From W0P28-013 sp051878315 (GTDB lineage: Bacteria; Bacteroidota; Bacteroidia; Bacteroidales; Paludibacteraceae), in contig JBJEJW010000067.1 in NCBI GenBank assembly GCA_051878315.1, positions 62,001 through 126,000 of the forward strand: a stretch of 64,000 nucleotides of DNA, in the 5' to 3' direction. The position numbers and the translations under genes were made by a program. Below are positions 42,872 through 51,972 of this stretch, in pieces (the first letter of the stretch is position 1; every line of letters starts with the position of its first letter). The notes under the pieces are model-generated. The model did not search any database. It saw nothing but the letters and a program-made list of their open reading frames with translations, and was not told where the DNA came from.

Positions 42872-43420
42872 CTAAAACGCAATTTTGGCCTCGCGCAACA
42901 GCGGATGTTTCGTGTCTTTGTCCGAAAGCAACATCTCGTTGGCAGGAATTTTCCAATCAATGGCCAAATCAGGGTCGCTGAACAGAATGCCGCCATCGGC
43001 TTCGGGATGGTACGGATTATCGCATTTGTAGGTGAAGATGGCCGTATCGCTCAATACCGAAAAGCCATGTGCGAAACCGCGCGGAATTAGGAATTGAAAG
43101 TGATTTTTGTCGGTTAGTTCCACGCCGTACCATTGTCCGTAGGTGGGCGAACCGGCACGCAAATCTACGGCAACGTCCCATACGCGGCCTACGGTTACCG
43201 ACACCAATTTTGCTTGGCTGTACGGTGCCCGCTGAAAGTGCAATCCGCGCACTACACCGTATGACGATTTCGACATGTTATCTTGCACAAAGTCTTGCGC
43301 GATACCGGTTTTATGATAACGCTCGGCATTGTATGTCTCGAGGAAAAAACCGCGCGCATCGTTGAATACACTTGGTTTTACGATGAGTAGATCTTTAATG
43401 GGTGTTTCTATTATGTCCAT
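42872..43420 (-). CDS. rfbC: dTDP-4-dehydrorhamnose 3,5-epimerase
   Basis: 182 residues, cupin epimerase of the dTDP-L-rhamnose pathway. Conserved segments are FNDARGFFLETYN, FVQDNMSKSSYGVVRGLHFQ (catalytic His), DVAVDLRAGSPTYGQW, FLIPRGFAHGFSVLSD and YKCDNPYHPEADGGILFSDP. Length normal. It is last in the unit rfbA - hydrolase - rfbC; the rfbB and rfbD genes are not nearby. Confidence 0.95.
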   Translation of the reverse strand: MDIIETPIKDLLIVKPSVFNDARGFFLETYNAERYHKTGIAQDFVQDNMSKSSYGVVRGLHFQRAPYSQAKLVSVTVGRVWDVAVDLRAGSPTYGQWYGVELTDKNHFQFLIPRGFAHGFSVLSDTAIFTYKCDNPYHPEADGGILFSDPDLAIDWKIPANEMLLSDKDTKHPLLREAKIAF

Positions 43421-43429
43421 ATCTTTTGT

Positions 43430-44407
43430 TTATTGCTTGTTAGCGTTTTGCCATGTGTCGAGTGTGTCGGCTATGTCGCGCCAAACCTGTTCTTTGCCTT
43501 TCTCGTTCAGTATCTCGTGGCGCATGCCTATGTAGAGTTTGCTGTCCACATTGTCGTAGCCGACTTGCCGCATCAGCGATACGGCTTGGTCGAATTTTTC
43601 CTGCGAAATCAAGCACGGATCGTCGGCGCCCGAAACGAACATCACCGGCAGTTGCGGTCGTGCCATTGCCCAATGTTTGGACGAATAGGCATCGCGCATC
43701 AATGCAAACAAATTGTAAAATCCGTTTGTGGTGAATGTAAAATTACAAAGCGGGTTGGCATCGTACCACGTCACAATTTCGGGGTCGGAGCATATCCATG
43801 CGTTTGGCGACTGGGCTGGTCCAAAATGCTTGTTGTAGTTGCCGAAAGCCAATTTTTGGATAAACGCGCTACGATGGTGGCTGCCACGCAGCAGCGAAAG
43901 CAGTTTGGCTACACCGCGTCCGGCGATGCTGCCGGCATTGTAACTCGGACTGCCGCATACAATTAGCCCTGCCAATTCGTTGTCGTAACGTTTTGTGTAC
44001 GAACGCACTACCATCGAACCCATGCTGTGTCCGAATAGGTAGAGTGGCAGATCGGGGAAATGCTGTTTTGCCCAAGTGGTTACAGCGTGCGTGTCGTGAA
44101 TCATGGCTTTGTAGCCGCCGTCGTAAAAATAACCCAAATCGTCGGTCGAACGGAGGCTTTTGCCGTGTCCGCGGTGGTCGTGAATGATGCAGACGTAACC
44201 GCATGTGTTCAAAAATTGCATGAACGGCAGGTAACGTTCTTTGTGTTCACACATGCCATGTACTATTTGCACGATGGCTTTTGGCACTACAATAGCATTC
44301 GGTGTTGTTGTCAATACACTGATTTTCAGGTTATCTGCTGTCGCGTCGAGCAAAAATTCGCTCCTTGCGCCGACTGTGGTTGTGTGGTCGTTGTCGTTCA
44401 TTGTCAT
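43430..44407 (-). CDS. Alpha/beta hydrolase (monoacylglycerol-lipase-like lysophospholipase)
   Basis: 325 residues. HIIHDHRGHGKSLR oxyanion region, nucleophile elbow LFGHSMGSMVVRSYT (Ser in GHSMG), and late Asp/His residues SGADDPCL and RHEILNE complete the triad. Related to bacterial monoglyceride lipases. The start ATG at 44407 overlaps by one base with the rfbA stop (TAATG), which supports it; an ATG two codons later is possible. It sits between two sugar-nucleotide genes, an odd place for a lipase. Confidence 0.88.
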   Translation of the reverse strand: MTMNDNDHTTTVGARSEFLLDATADNLKISVLTTTPNAIVVPKAIVQIVHGMCEHKERYLPFMQFLNTCGYVCIIHDHRGHGKSLRSTDDLGYFYDGGYKAMIHDTHAVTTWAKQHFPDLPLYLFGHSMGSMVVRSYTKRYDNELAGLIVCGSPSYNAGSIAGRGVAKLLSLLRGSHHRSAFIQKLAFGNYNKHFGPAQSPNAWICSDPEIVTWYDANPLCNFTFTTNGFYNLFALMRDAYSSKHWAMARPQLPVMFVSGADDPCLISQEKFDQAVSLMRQVGYDNVDSKLYIGMRHEILNEKGKEQVWRDIADTLDTWQNANKQ

Positions 44408-45273
44408 TATTTTTGCAGCAAATCGAGCAGATATTTGCCATAGTTTGTCTTGTCGAGGGATTGACCGAGTCGGGCAAGTTGTGCGTCCGAAATCCATCCG
44501 TTGCGCCATGCAATCTCTTCGATGCAACTGACGTAGAATCCTTGTCGGTTTTGTATGGTGGCCACAAAGTTCGAGGCTTCGAGCAGGCTGTCGCAGTTGC
44601 CGGTGTCGAGCCATGCAAAACCGCGCCCGAATAGTTCCACTTTCAGTGTGCCTTCTTCCAGATAGAGTTTGTTCAGATCGGTTATCTCGTATTCGCCGCG
44701 TGCCGACGGTTGCAGATTGGCCGCTTTCTCGGTGACGGTTTCGTCGTAGAAATAGAGACCGGGCACGGCATAATGGCTTTTGGGTATGGCAGGCTTCTCT
44801 TCCAACGAAATGACGCGGCCGTTGGCATCAAATTCCACAACACCGTAAGCGCGCGGGTCTTTTACATAGTAGCCGAATACACATGCGCCTTTGTCGATAG
44901 CTGCGGCTCGTTTCAGCATACTCGAAAAACCTTGTCCGTAAAACATGTTGTCGCCAAGAATGAGACAGCCTTTTTCGCCGTTCAGAAAGTCGGCACCAAG
45001 TACGAACGCCTGTGCCAAACCGTTGGGCGTTTCTTGTATTTTGTATGAGAACTGCATCCCGAGGGCAGAACCGTCGCCCAACAAATCGCGGAACATCGGC
45101 AGATCGCGTGGCGTGGAAATGATGAGAACCTCGCGTATGCCGGCCAACATCAATGTCGATAGCGGATAGTAAATCATCGGTTTGTCGTAAACCGGCATAA
45201 TCTGTTTGGAAATAGCTTTCGATAGCGGATAGAGACGTGTGGCGCTGCCGCCGGCCAAAATGATTCCTTTCAT
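44407..45273 (-). CDS. rfbA: Glucose-1-phosphate thymidylyltransferase
   Basis: 288 residues. First step of dTDP-rhamnose synthesis: dTTP + glucose-1-phosphate to dTDP-glucose. MKGIILAGGSATRLYPLSKAISKQ at the N-terminus is the nucleotide loop; LILGDNMFYGQGFSSML, GYYVKDPRAYGVVEFD, EEKPAIPKSHYAVPGLYFYD and FAWLDTGNCDSLLEAS follow. Start ATG 45273 is at the conserved N-terminus; an upstream ATG at 45306 would add eleven odd residues. First gene of the unit, with a promoter about 70 bases upstream. Confidence 0.95.
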   Translation of the reverse strand: MKGIILAGGSATRLYPLSKAISKQIMPVYDKPMIYYPLSTLMLAGIREVLIISTPRDLPMFRDLLGDGSALGMQFSYKIQETPNGLAQAFVLGADFLNGEKGCLILGDNMFYGQGFSSMLKRAAAIDKGACVFGYYVKDPRAYGVVEFDANGRVISLEEKPAIPKSHYAVPGLYFYDETVTEKAANLQPSARGEYEITDLNKLYLEEGTLKVELFGRGFAWLDTGNCDSLLEASNFVATIQNRQGFYVSCIEEIAWRNGWISDAQLARLGQSLDKTNYGKYLLDLLQK

Positions 45274-45340
45274 TTGGTTAGGTGTTTTTATGGTTTGGTT
45301 CAACAATAATGACCCTCATTTTATAGGGTGAATATTTTTG

Positions 45341-45348
45341 CAAAGATA
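45341..45348 (-). promoter_or_regulatory. Promoter -7 element of rfbA unit
   Basis: Minus strand TATCTTTG (45348-45341), a full TAnnTTTG. A TTTG lies 23 bases farther upstream, longer than the usual 19-20 spacing. Confidence 0.45.
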
Positions 45349-45481
45349 TATTTTTTTTGATAAACTCTTTTCAAATTTTTGGAAAATAATATCTTTTATC
45401 CGTAATCTTCTGATTATCAGCTTGATGTATAATTTGACACTAAAAAGTCGCAAAAATGTGCGAAATGCAAAAAAAAAAATG

Positions 45482-45489
45482 TAACTTTG
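45482..45489 (+). promoter_or_regulatory. Promoter -7 element of secDF
   Basis: TAACTTTG is a full TAnnTTTG match, 54 bases before the secDF ATG. No convincing -33 element is seen at the expected distance, so only the -7 is called. Confidence 0.4.
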
Positions 45490-45543
45490 CACGCTAAATT
45501 GGCAATTGAATAGTTAATCGTAAAATAAACAAAAATTTTAGTT

Positions 45544-48500
45544 ATGCAAAACAAAGGATTAGTAAGGTTATTCGCAATAGCATTGGCATGTATCTGCCTT
45601 TTCTATCTGTCGTTCAGCTTTGTTACCAACTATTGGGACTCGCAGGCCAAAGAGGCCGCGCAGGGCGACAATCAGAAGTATTACGAATATCTCGACAGCA
45701 TCGCCGGCGAAAACGTTTGGTTGGGTTACACACTCAAAGAATGCCGCGAAAAAGAAATCAACCTTGGCCTCGACTTGAAAGGCGGTATGAATGTCATTTT
45801 GGAAGTTTCCGTTCCCGACATTTTACGTGTACTTTCGGGCTACAACACGACGCCGGAATTTACGCAGGCACTGGAGAATGCACGTGCCCGTCAGGCCGCA
45901 TCGGGAGCCGATTTCTTGGTCTTGTTTCAAGAGGAATTTGAGAAAATCGCTCCTAATGCCCAACTCTCGACCATTTTCAGTACTTATGAACTGAAAGACC
46001 GCATCCAACTCAGCTCGTCGAACGAAGAGGTAATGAAAGTACTGAACGACGAAGTCGGTAGCGCTATCGACAACTCGTTCAATGTCCTGCGTTCGCGTAT
46101 CGACCGCTTTGGCGTGGTACAACCGAATATTCAACGTTTGGATGCTCGCGGACGTATCTTGGTCGAATTGCCGGGTATTAAAGAACCGGCGCGTGTACGC
46201 AAATTGCTGCAAGGCTCTGCCAATCTGGAGTTTTGGGAAACATACAACGCATCGGAGTTGATGCCGATATTTGTGCAAGCCAACGACATCGTGCGCGAAT
46301 TGAATGGCGTAACCGTCGAACAACCGGCTGTCGAAACGCAACCCGAACAAGTGGCTGCAACAAGCGATACAACGGCTAATGAACTTGTCGCCGCACTCAA
46401 AACCGACGATAAGGCTGACAATGCCGCCGCCGATGCCGAACGCTACGAAGAGTTTAAACGCAATAACCCGCTGTTTGCCGTACTTCATACCGAAAATAAT
46501 TACGGTCCTATTGTCGGCACAGTGCTGGCTTCGGATACTGCCAAAGTGAATGCCATGCTGGGCATGAAACAAGTACGCGACTTGTTCCCACGCGAACTGA
46601 TGCTGAAATGGACGGTTAAACCGGTGGATGAAAGCGCTAAACAATTAGCTTTCCAACTGATTGCTATCAAAGCCACCAACCGCGATGGACGCGCTCCGCT
46701 CGAAGGCGATGTTATTACCGATGCCGGTGTCGATTTCGACCAATTTACAAACTGCGCAGTAGTTAATATGAAAATGAACGCCGAAGGTGCCAAAACGTGG
46801 GCACGACTCACCAAAGAGAATATCGGAAAATCCATCGCTATCGTGCTCGACGGATATGTTTATTCATTCCCCACGGTAAACACCGAAATCACCGGCGGTA
46901 ATTCGCAAATATCCGGACATTTCACGCAAGACGAAGCCAAAGACTTGGCCAATATCCTCAAATCGGGTAAAATGCCGGCACCGGCACGTATCGTACAAGA
47001 AGACGTTGTCGGACCATCGTTGGGACAAGCCGCCATACATGACGGATTGATTTCGTTTATCATTGCATTCTGCCTCGTGCTATTATATATGGTGTTCTAC
47101 TACGGATTGATTCCCGGTCTGATTGCCGATATGGCGTTGCTTTGCAACATCTTCTTCTTGTTCGGCATCTTATCGTCGTTCCAAGCCGTATTGACGTTGC
47201 CGGGTATTGCAGGTATCGTACTCACCATGGGTATGGCCGTCGATGCCAATGTGCTGATATACGAACGCATTCGCGAAGAATTACGCGCAGGCAAAAACCT
47301 CAAAAAAGCCATTAACGATGGTTATGGAAATGCCTTGTCGGCCATCATCGATGCCAACGTTACTACTATTCTGACCGGTATCATTTTGGCCTATTTCGGT
47401 ACAGGTCCCATCAAAGGCTTTGCTACTACGTTGATTATCGGTATCATCACGTCGGTATTCACCGCCGTATTCCTCACCCGATTGGTGTACGAACGTTTGG
47501 TGAAAAACGACAAAGAACGCAACATTACGTTTACAACCAATATCACACGTCGTTGGTTCCAAAATACGCAATTCGATTTTGTGAAAGCACGTAAAGTCGG
47601 TTATATCATCTCCGGAGTATTGCTCGTTGCTGCCATCGTTTCGCTCTCGACACGTGGCCTCAAACAAGGTATCGATTTCTCCGGTGGCCGTAACTATGTA
47701 GTGCGTTTCGAACAACCTGTCGATGCCGAAGCACTGCGCGAAACGCTTAGTCCTGTATTCGATGGCGCACAACTGAACGTGATAACTATGGGTGCCGAAA
47801 ATCAGGTGCGCATCTCGACCAACTACGCTGTCGAAAACAATAGCGATTCTATCGACGATGCTATCGAAACTATGTTGTACGATAACTTGAAACCCTATCT
47901 GAATGAACAGGTTACGAAAGAAATGTTTGTACAACGCTACACGGTTGTCGATGGCGTGTATGCTGCATCGCGCGAAGATAGCAGTGTAGATAACTATGGT
48001 ATTCAAAGTTCGCAAAAAGTAGGTCCGTCGATTGCCGACGACATCAAAACTTCGGCCGTATGGGCTATTGTGTTCGCATTGCTTGGTATAGGTCTGTACA
48101 TTTTGATACGTTTCCGTAACTGGACATTCTCGGTAGGCGCAGTTGCCGGTTTGATACACGACTCGCTGTTCATCTTGGGTATTTATTCGATATTCTACAG
48201 CATCATGCCGTTCTCGCTCGAAATAGACCAATCGTTTATCGCTGCTATTTTGACGGTAATCGGTTACTCTATTAACGATACGGTGGTTGTATTCGACCGC
48301 ATCCGTGAGAATATCGGTCTTTATCCGAAACGCGAACCGTCACGTCAGATCAACGATTCGTTGAACTCGACCTTGAGCCGTACGTTCAGTACTTCGTTGA
48401 GTACGTTCATTGTATTGCTTGCCATCTTTATCTTTGGCGGCGAAACTATTCGCGGATTTGTGTTCGCTATCATGTTGGGCGTGATTGTAGGTACTTACTC

Positions 48501-48591
48501 GACTTTGTTTGTTGCGACACCGATAGCCTACGAATTGCGTCGTTTGCAGTTGCGCAAAAAAGCCGGTAAAGAGGGTGACGCCAAAGCTTAA
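45544..48591 (+). CDS. secDF: Fused protein translocase SecDF
   Basis: 1015 residues. SecD and SecF halves fused, a form common in Bacteroidota. First membrane segment at about residues 9-26. The SecD part has LGLDLKGGMNVILEV, the large periplasmic P1 domain, LARIVQEDVVGPSLG-like motif (PAPARIVQEDVVGPSLGQ) and GMAVDANVLIYERIREELRAG. The SecF part begins near residue 665 with a membrane segment and has GIDFSGGRNYVVRF and YSINDTVVVFDRIRENI. It pulls proteins through SecYEG using the proton gradient. Alone in its unit and closed by a strong terminator. Confidence 0.97.
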   Translation: MQNKGLVRLFAIALACICLFYLSFSFVTNYWDSQAKEAAQGDNQKYYEYLDSIAGENVWLGYTLKECREKEINLGLDLKGGMNVILEVSVPDILRVLSGYNTTPEFTQALENARARQAASGADFLVLFQEEFEKIAPNAQLSTIFSTYELKDRIQLSSSNEEVMKVLNDEVGSAIDNSFNVLRSRIDRFGVVQPNIQRLDARGRILVELPGIKEPARVRKLLQGSANLEFWETYNASELMPIFVQANDIVRELNGVTVEQPAVETQPEQVAATSDTTANELVAALKTDDKADNAAADAERYEEFKRNNPLFAVLHTENNYGPIVGTVLASDTAKVNAMLGMKQVRDLFPRELMLKWTVKPVDESAKQLAFQLIAIKATNRDGRAPLEGDVITDAGVDFDQFTNCAVVNMKMNAEGAKTWARLTKENIGKSIAIVLDGYVYSFPTVNTEITGGNSQISGHFTQDEAKDLANILKSGKMPAPARIVQEDVVGPSLGQAAIHDGLISFIIAFCLVLLYMVFYYGLIPGLIADMALLCNIFFLFGILSSFQAVLTLPGIAGIVLTMGMAVDANVLIYERIREELRAGKNLKKAINDGYGNALSAIIDANVTTILTGIILAYFGTGPIKGFATTLIIGIITSVFTAVFLTRLVYERLVKNDKERNITFTTNITRRWFQNTQFDFVKARKVGYIISGVLLVAAIVSLSTRGLKQGIDFSGGRNYVVRFEQPVDAEALRETLSPVFDGAQLNVITMGAENQVRISTNYAVENNSDSIDDAIETMLYDNLKPYLNEQVTKEMFVQRYTVVDGVYAASREDSSVDNYGIQSSQKVGPSIADDIKTSAVWAIVFALLGIGLYILIRFRNWTFSVGAVAGLIHDSLFILGIYSIFYSIMPFSLEIDQSFIAAILTVIGYSINDTVVVFDRIRENIGLYPKREPSRQINDSLNSTLSRTFSTSLSTFIVLLAIFIFGGETIRGFVFAIMLGVIVGTYSTLFVATPIAYELRRLQLRKKAGKEGDAKA

Positions 48592-48621
48592 AAGCCAAGG
48601 TTTAATCTAAAAACATATTTG

Positions 48622-48658
48622 AAAATCCTTTACGAAGCCATTCGTAAAGGATTTTTTT
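48622..48658 (+). terminator. Terminator of secDF
   Basis: Perfect 15-base stem AAAATCCTTTACGAA (48622-48636) with TTCGTAAAGGATTTT (48641-48655), loop GCCA, followed by T residues. One of the strongest terminators in the window. Confidence 0.9.
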
Positions 48659-48677
48659 TGCAAATCAGGTGCGGAAG

Positions 48678-48709
48678 TTTGTTTTGTCGAAATATTTGTA
48701 CTAACTTTG
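48678..48709 (+). promoter_or_regulatory. Promoter of the T9SS cargo gene
   Basis: TTTG (48678-48681), 20 bases, TAACTTTG (48702-48709), full consensus, ending 31 bases before the ATG at 48741. Confidence 0.65.
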
Positions 48710-48740
48710 TACGTTTGTATAACCTTAATGTTTTTATGTC

Positions 48741-50783
48741 ATGAAAAGAAATATCTCTATTTTGGTGCTGGCGTGCCTCTGCATGGGCGCATTTGCCGCA
48801 CAAACAACGTACACCTTTACGTCGATAACTTGGGAATCGCAAGTCGGTACGGTTACGACCGATGGTAAAACCGACGGTTGGGTGTCGAACAAAAAAGCAA
48901 GTTCGTATTCTAAAGGCTATGTTGATGCGGCTGGAGAGCCGTATGGTGTTGGCGTCAGCGTAAAAACAGGAACCACAGGCGCAGGTGCAACTTCGGTGCT
49001 TCCCTTTACAAATGTGCGTAAAATTATTGTCAATTTTTGCCAAAACAAATCTGGTGGGCAAGGTGAAATTGTCGTCAGAGTTGGTGCAAATGATTCGTTG
49101 AAAGTTGATGTTGAAGCCCCCCAAAGCGATGGACACTATTTGCAGGATGTTGAATTTACTGTTCCTGTGGGACAAAGCGGCCAAATAACGCTTACTGTCT
49201 ATTGCACAGAAAATGCAATAAACATCAATTCGGTAACTATCAAGGCGGACAATGCCAGCCCGAATGTGCCGGGCTTGACGATGGACGAGTATCGTTTGGT
49301 AACCGATGTCAACGATTTGCAAGATGGCGACCAAGTGATTTTCGGCGTGGCCGATGGCAAATCGAATAAAATTATGGGCGTGTTTGACGAAGCTATCAGC
49401 AAAAACAATATTCATGCTATCGACGGTGTCTATTCGGCCGATCGCAGCACCGTAAACGAGAATGCGGCGGCGATTTATACGGTAGAGAAAGGCGTTCGTG
49501 GGGACGATGTACCTTATTTCGCTTTTGCTGATTATACCGATTGGTACTTGGTTGCAAGCGGTGGCAAAACCAAAAACCGTTTGGCCGTGTGGGATACCAT
49601 TTATAGCTCGGAGTATGGCTGGGATGGTGCTTGGGATGTCGAAATAGCGGTTGACGGCGCGGCAACTATCACAAGTCAAGGTACATCGCTGGGCAAAATC
49701 ATACAATACAACTACAATGGCGGTACGCCTATTTTCGGTTGTTATGCCGATATTAGTTATGACAAAGTGGCTTTGTATAAACTATATACGGTCCAAGATG
49801 TGGACGCACCATACATCAAAAGCGGCATGGTGAATTTTGGTACGGCGTTGTTGGACGAAGCGGAAGTTGTTGGCAGCCGAAAGGTTGAAGTCAATGCCAT
49901 TAATTTGACTGAGGATATAACGGCTACGTTGAAAAATAGTGCGATATTCAGCATCGATACCACGTTACTCGACCGCGACGGCGACTATATAACCGTGTCG
50001 TATAAGGCCGAAACGAAAGGCCATTTTGTGGATACGTTGGTATTGCAAAGCGGCTCGACAAACACCAATTTCATTATATCGCTGACGGTTGATAAACGTA
50101 TAACCGTGGCCGAAGCCAAGACTTTGGACGATTTAACCACTTGCTATTTGAACCCGGTGGTTGTTACAAAAAAATACGATAAATACATTTTCGTGCGCGA
50201 CGAAACGGGTTCGCTGATGTTGTTCGACGGTAGCAATCTTTATGGTAAGGATATTGCTAACGGACATGTGTTGACCAATGTGACGGGACTATACAAAAAC
50301 TATTATGGCAATCCGAATATAACGCTGACAGCGGCGTTTCAGTCTGCTGCAGGCGAAACTGTATTGCCCGAGTTGCAAACCGAACCAATCGATTCGGTAG
50401 ATGCGTGTCGCTACATCAGTGCCGAAAATGCCACTTTTCAAGGCGATACGTTGGTAACTATTGGCGAAGAGGGCGTGCCGATTTACGATATGTTTAACAG
50501 CATGGTGCCTGTGAACGAAGAAGATATGTACCACATCGAAGGTATTGTTTATTATTATAATCGTCCGGTTTTCTGCCCGATAGTGATAGAAGTAATACCA
50601 CCAACGGCATTGCAGCAGATCGAAACGGATGCTGTTCGTGTGGAGAATGGTCGTGTGGTTGGCACCGGCGAATTTCGTATTTATGATCTGTTAGGTCGTG
50701 ATGTTACAAACTTAAATGGCTCGTTACGAGGAGTTTATATTGTAACGACGGCCGCGACAGCGCAAAAAGTCATTATCAAATAA
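48741..50783 (+). CDS. Secreted protein with type IX secretion sorting domain
   Basis: 680 residues. Signal peptide MKRNISILVLACLCMGAFAA. Residues about 25-150 look like a beta-sandwich, rich in Thr/Gly strands. Residues 180-340 are a second beta-rich domain (VTDVNDLQDGDQVIFG). Near 460-620 there is an OB-fold-like segment seen in DUF5689-type proteins (CYLNPVVVTKKYDKYIFVRD). The last 34 residues (IYDLLGRDVTNLNGSLRGVY, then terminal KVIIK) match the type A C-terminal domain that targets proteins to the T9SS and is cut off at the surface. Function of the mature protein is unknown. Confidence 0.8.
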   Translation: MKRNISILVLACLCMGAFAAQTTYTFTSITWESQVGTVTTDGKTDGWVSNKKASSYSKGYVDAAGEPYGVGVSVKTGTTGAGATSVLPFTNVRKIIVNFCQNKSGGQGEIVVRVGANDSLKVDVEAPQSDGHYLQDVEFTVPVGQSGQITLTVYCTENAININSVTIKADNASPNVPGLTMDEYRLVTDVNDLQDGDQVIFGVADGKSNKIMGVFDEAISKNNIHAIDGVYSADRSTVNENAAAIYTVEKGVRGDDVPYFAFADYTDWYLVASGGKTKNRLAVWDTIYSSEYGWDGAWDVEIAVDGAATITSQGTSLGKIIQYNYNGGTPIFGCYADISYDKVALYKLYTVQDVDAPYIKSGMVNFGTALLDEAEVVGSRKVEVNAINLTEDITATLKNSAIFSIDTTLLDRDGDYITVSYKAETKGHFVDTLVLQSGSTNTNFIISLTVDKRITVAEAKTLDDLTTCYLNPVVVTKKYDKYIFVRDETGSLMLFDGSNLYGKDIANGHVLTNVTGLYKNYYGNPNITLTAAFQSAAGETVLPELQTEPIDSVDACRYISAENATFQGDTLVTIGEEGVPIYDMFNSMVPVNEEDMYHIEGIVYYYNRPVFCPIVIEVIPPTALQQIETDAVRVENGRVVGTGEFRIYDLLGRDVTNLNGSLRGVYIVTTAATAQKVIIK

Positions 50784-50807
50784 AGCAAAACGAAGTCCAA
50801 CGACGGT

Positions 50808-50833
50808 GAAGACGTGGCGCGTACCGCGTCTTC
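50808..50833 (+). terminator. Weak hairpin after the T9SS cargo gene
   Basis: GAAGAC (50808-50813) pairs with GTCTTC (50828-50833), with inner GCG/CGC pairs. The T-run is short. It may terminate the upstream gene, 24 bases after its stop. Confidence 0.4.
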
Positions 50834-50858
50834 GCTGTTTCGACCATATCAACCAACG

Positions 50859-51881
50859 ATGCAACAAAAACCAACTTTGATCGGGAAAAATCTGACGGAA
50901 ATGCAAACGCTGACAGCCGACCTTGGTCTGCCAAAGTTCGCAGCCAAACAGATGTTGCGGTGGATTTATGTGAAACGCGCTATCTCATTTGACGAAATGA
51001 CTGATATTTCGGCGGCCAATCGTGCGTTGCTGTCCGAAAACTATTTGCTTGGGCGTGTGGCGCCGGTTCATGAAGCCGTGTCGGTCGATGGTACGAAGAA
51101 ATATCTTTTTCAAACAACGCATGGATTGGTCGAGACAGTGTATATTCCGGAAGATGATCGTGCTACGCTGTGTGTGTCGTGCCAAGTAGGTTGTAAGATG
51201 AATTGTCGTTTCTGTATGACGGGTAAACAAGGTTGGAGCGGTAATCTGACTGCAGCCGAAATACTCAACCAAATACTCAGCGTGCCCGATAGTGCCACAC
51301 TGACAAATATCGTGTTTATGGGAATGGGCGAACCGTTCGACAATACGGTCGAGATTCTGAAAACGCTTGAGATTTTGACGGCGGATTGGGCTATGGCATG
51401 GAGTCCGCGGCGCATCACGGTGTCGAGTGTGGGGTTGCTGCCCGGATTGAAACAATTTTTGGAACACAGCGAAGCGCATTTGGCCATAAGCCTGCACAAT
51501 CCGTTTCCGGATGGACGCGTGGCTTTGATGCCGGCAGAGAAAGCGTATCCTATCGAGCACGTCGTTGCCGAGTTGAAGAAATACGATTTTGCGCATCAGC
51601 GGCGTGTGTCGTTCGAATACATAGTGTTCGAAGGCGTGAACGATTCGCCACGCCATTTGCGTCAAATGGTGCGTTTGCTCGCAGGATTGCCGTGTCGTGT
51701 CAATTTGATACGTTTTCATGCCATCCCCGGTTTAGATTTACATAGTCCAGCGATGGAGAATATGGTACAAATGCGTGATTATCTGACTGATAATGGAATT
51801 ATTTGCACAATTCGTCGATCGCGTGGCGAGGATATAGCCGCAGCTTGCGGGCTGTTGTCGAGCAATAATCCGCGCGATTGA
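50859..51881 (+). CDS. rlmN: Dual-specificity RNA methyltransferase RlmN
   Basis: 340 residues. Radical SAM enzyme that methylates C2 of A2503 in 23S rRNA and A37 of some tRNAs. The 4Fe-4S motif C-x3-C-x2-C is at Cys112, Cys116 and Cys119 (CKMNCRFC). FMGMGEPFDN, ITVSSVGLLPGL and AISLHNPF are typical. The C-terminal catalytic Cys is in AAACGLL. Start ATG 50859 gives MQQKPTLIGKNLTEMQ; the upstream ATG at 50814 lies in the hairpin and is unlikely. Confidence 0.95.
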   Translation: MQQKPTLIGKNLTEMQTLTADLGLPKFAAKQMLRWIYVKRAISFDEMTDISAANRALLSENYLLGRVAPVHEAVSVDGTKKYLFQTTHGLVETVYIPEDDRATLCVSCQVGCKMNCRFCMTGKQGWSGNLTAAEILNQILSVPDSATLTNIVFMGMGEPFDNTVEILKTLEILTADWAMAWSPRRITVSSVGLLPGLKQFLEHSEAHLAISLHNPFPDGRVALMPAEKAYPIEHVVAELKKYDFAHQRRVSFEYIVFEGVNDSPRHLRQMVRLLAGLPCRVNLIRFHAIPGLDLHSPAMENMVQMRDYLTDNGIICTIRRSRGEDIAAACGLLSSNNPRD

Positions 51882-51924
51882 GTCGGTTTGGTAGTGCGAT
51901 GACGATGGGATAAAATCGACTTTT

Positions 51925-51958
51925 TTTGTGTGTTGAATGGCTAAAAAATGTATCTTTG
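51925..51958 (+). promoter_or_regulatory. Promoter of gldA-like gene
   Basis: TATCTTTG (51951-51958), a full -7 match, ends 14 bases before the ATG at 51973. A TTTG lies 22 bases upstream, slightly longer than the norm. Confidence 0.5.
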
Positions 51959-51972
51959 CAGTGTAAATATTT

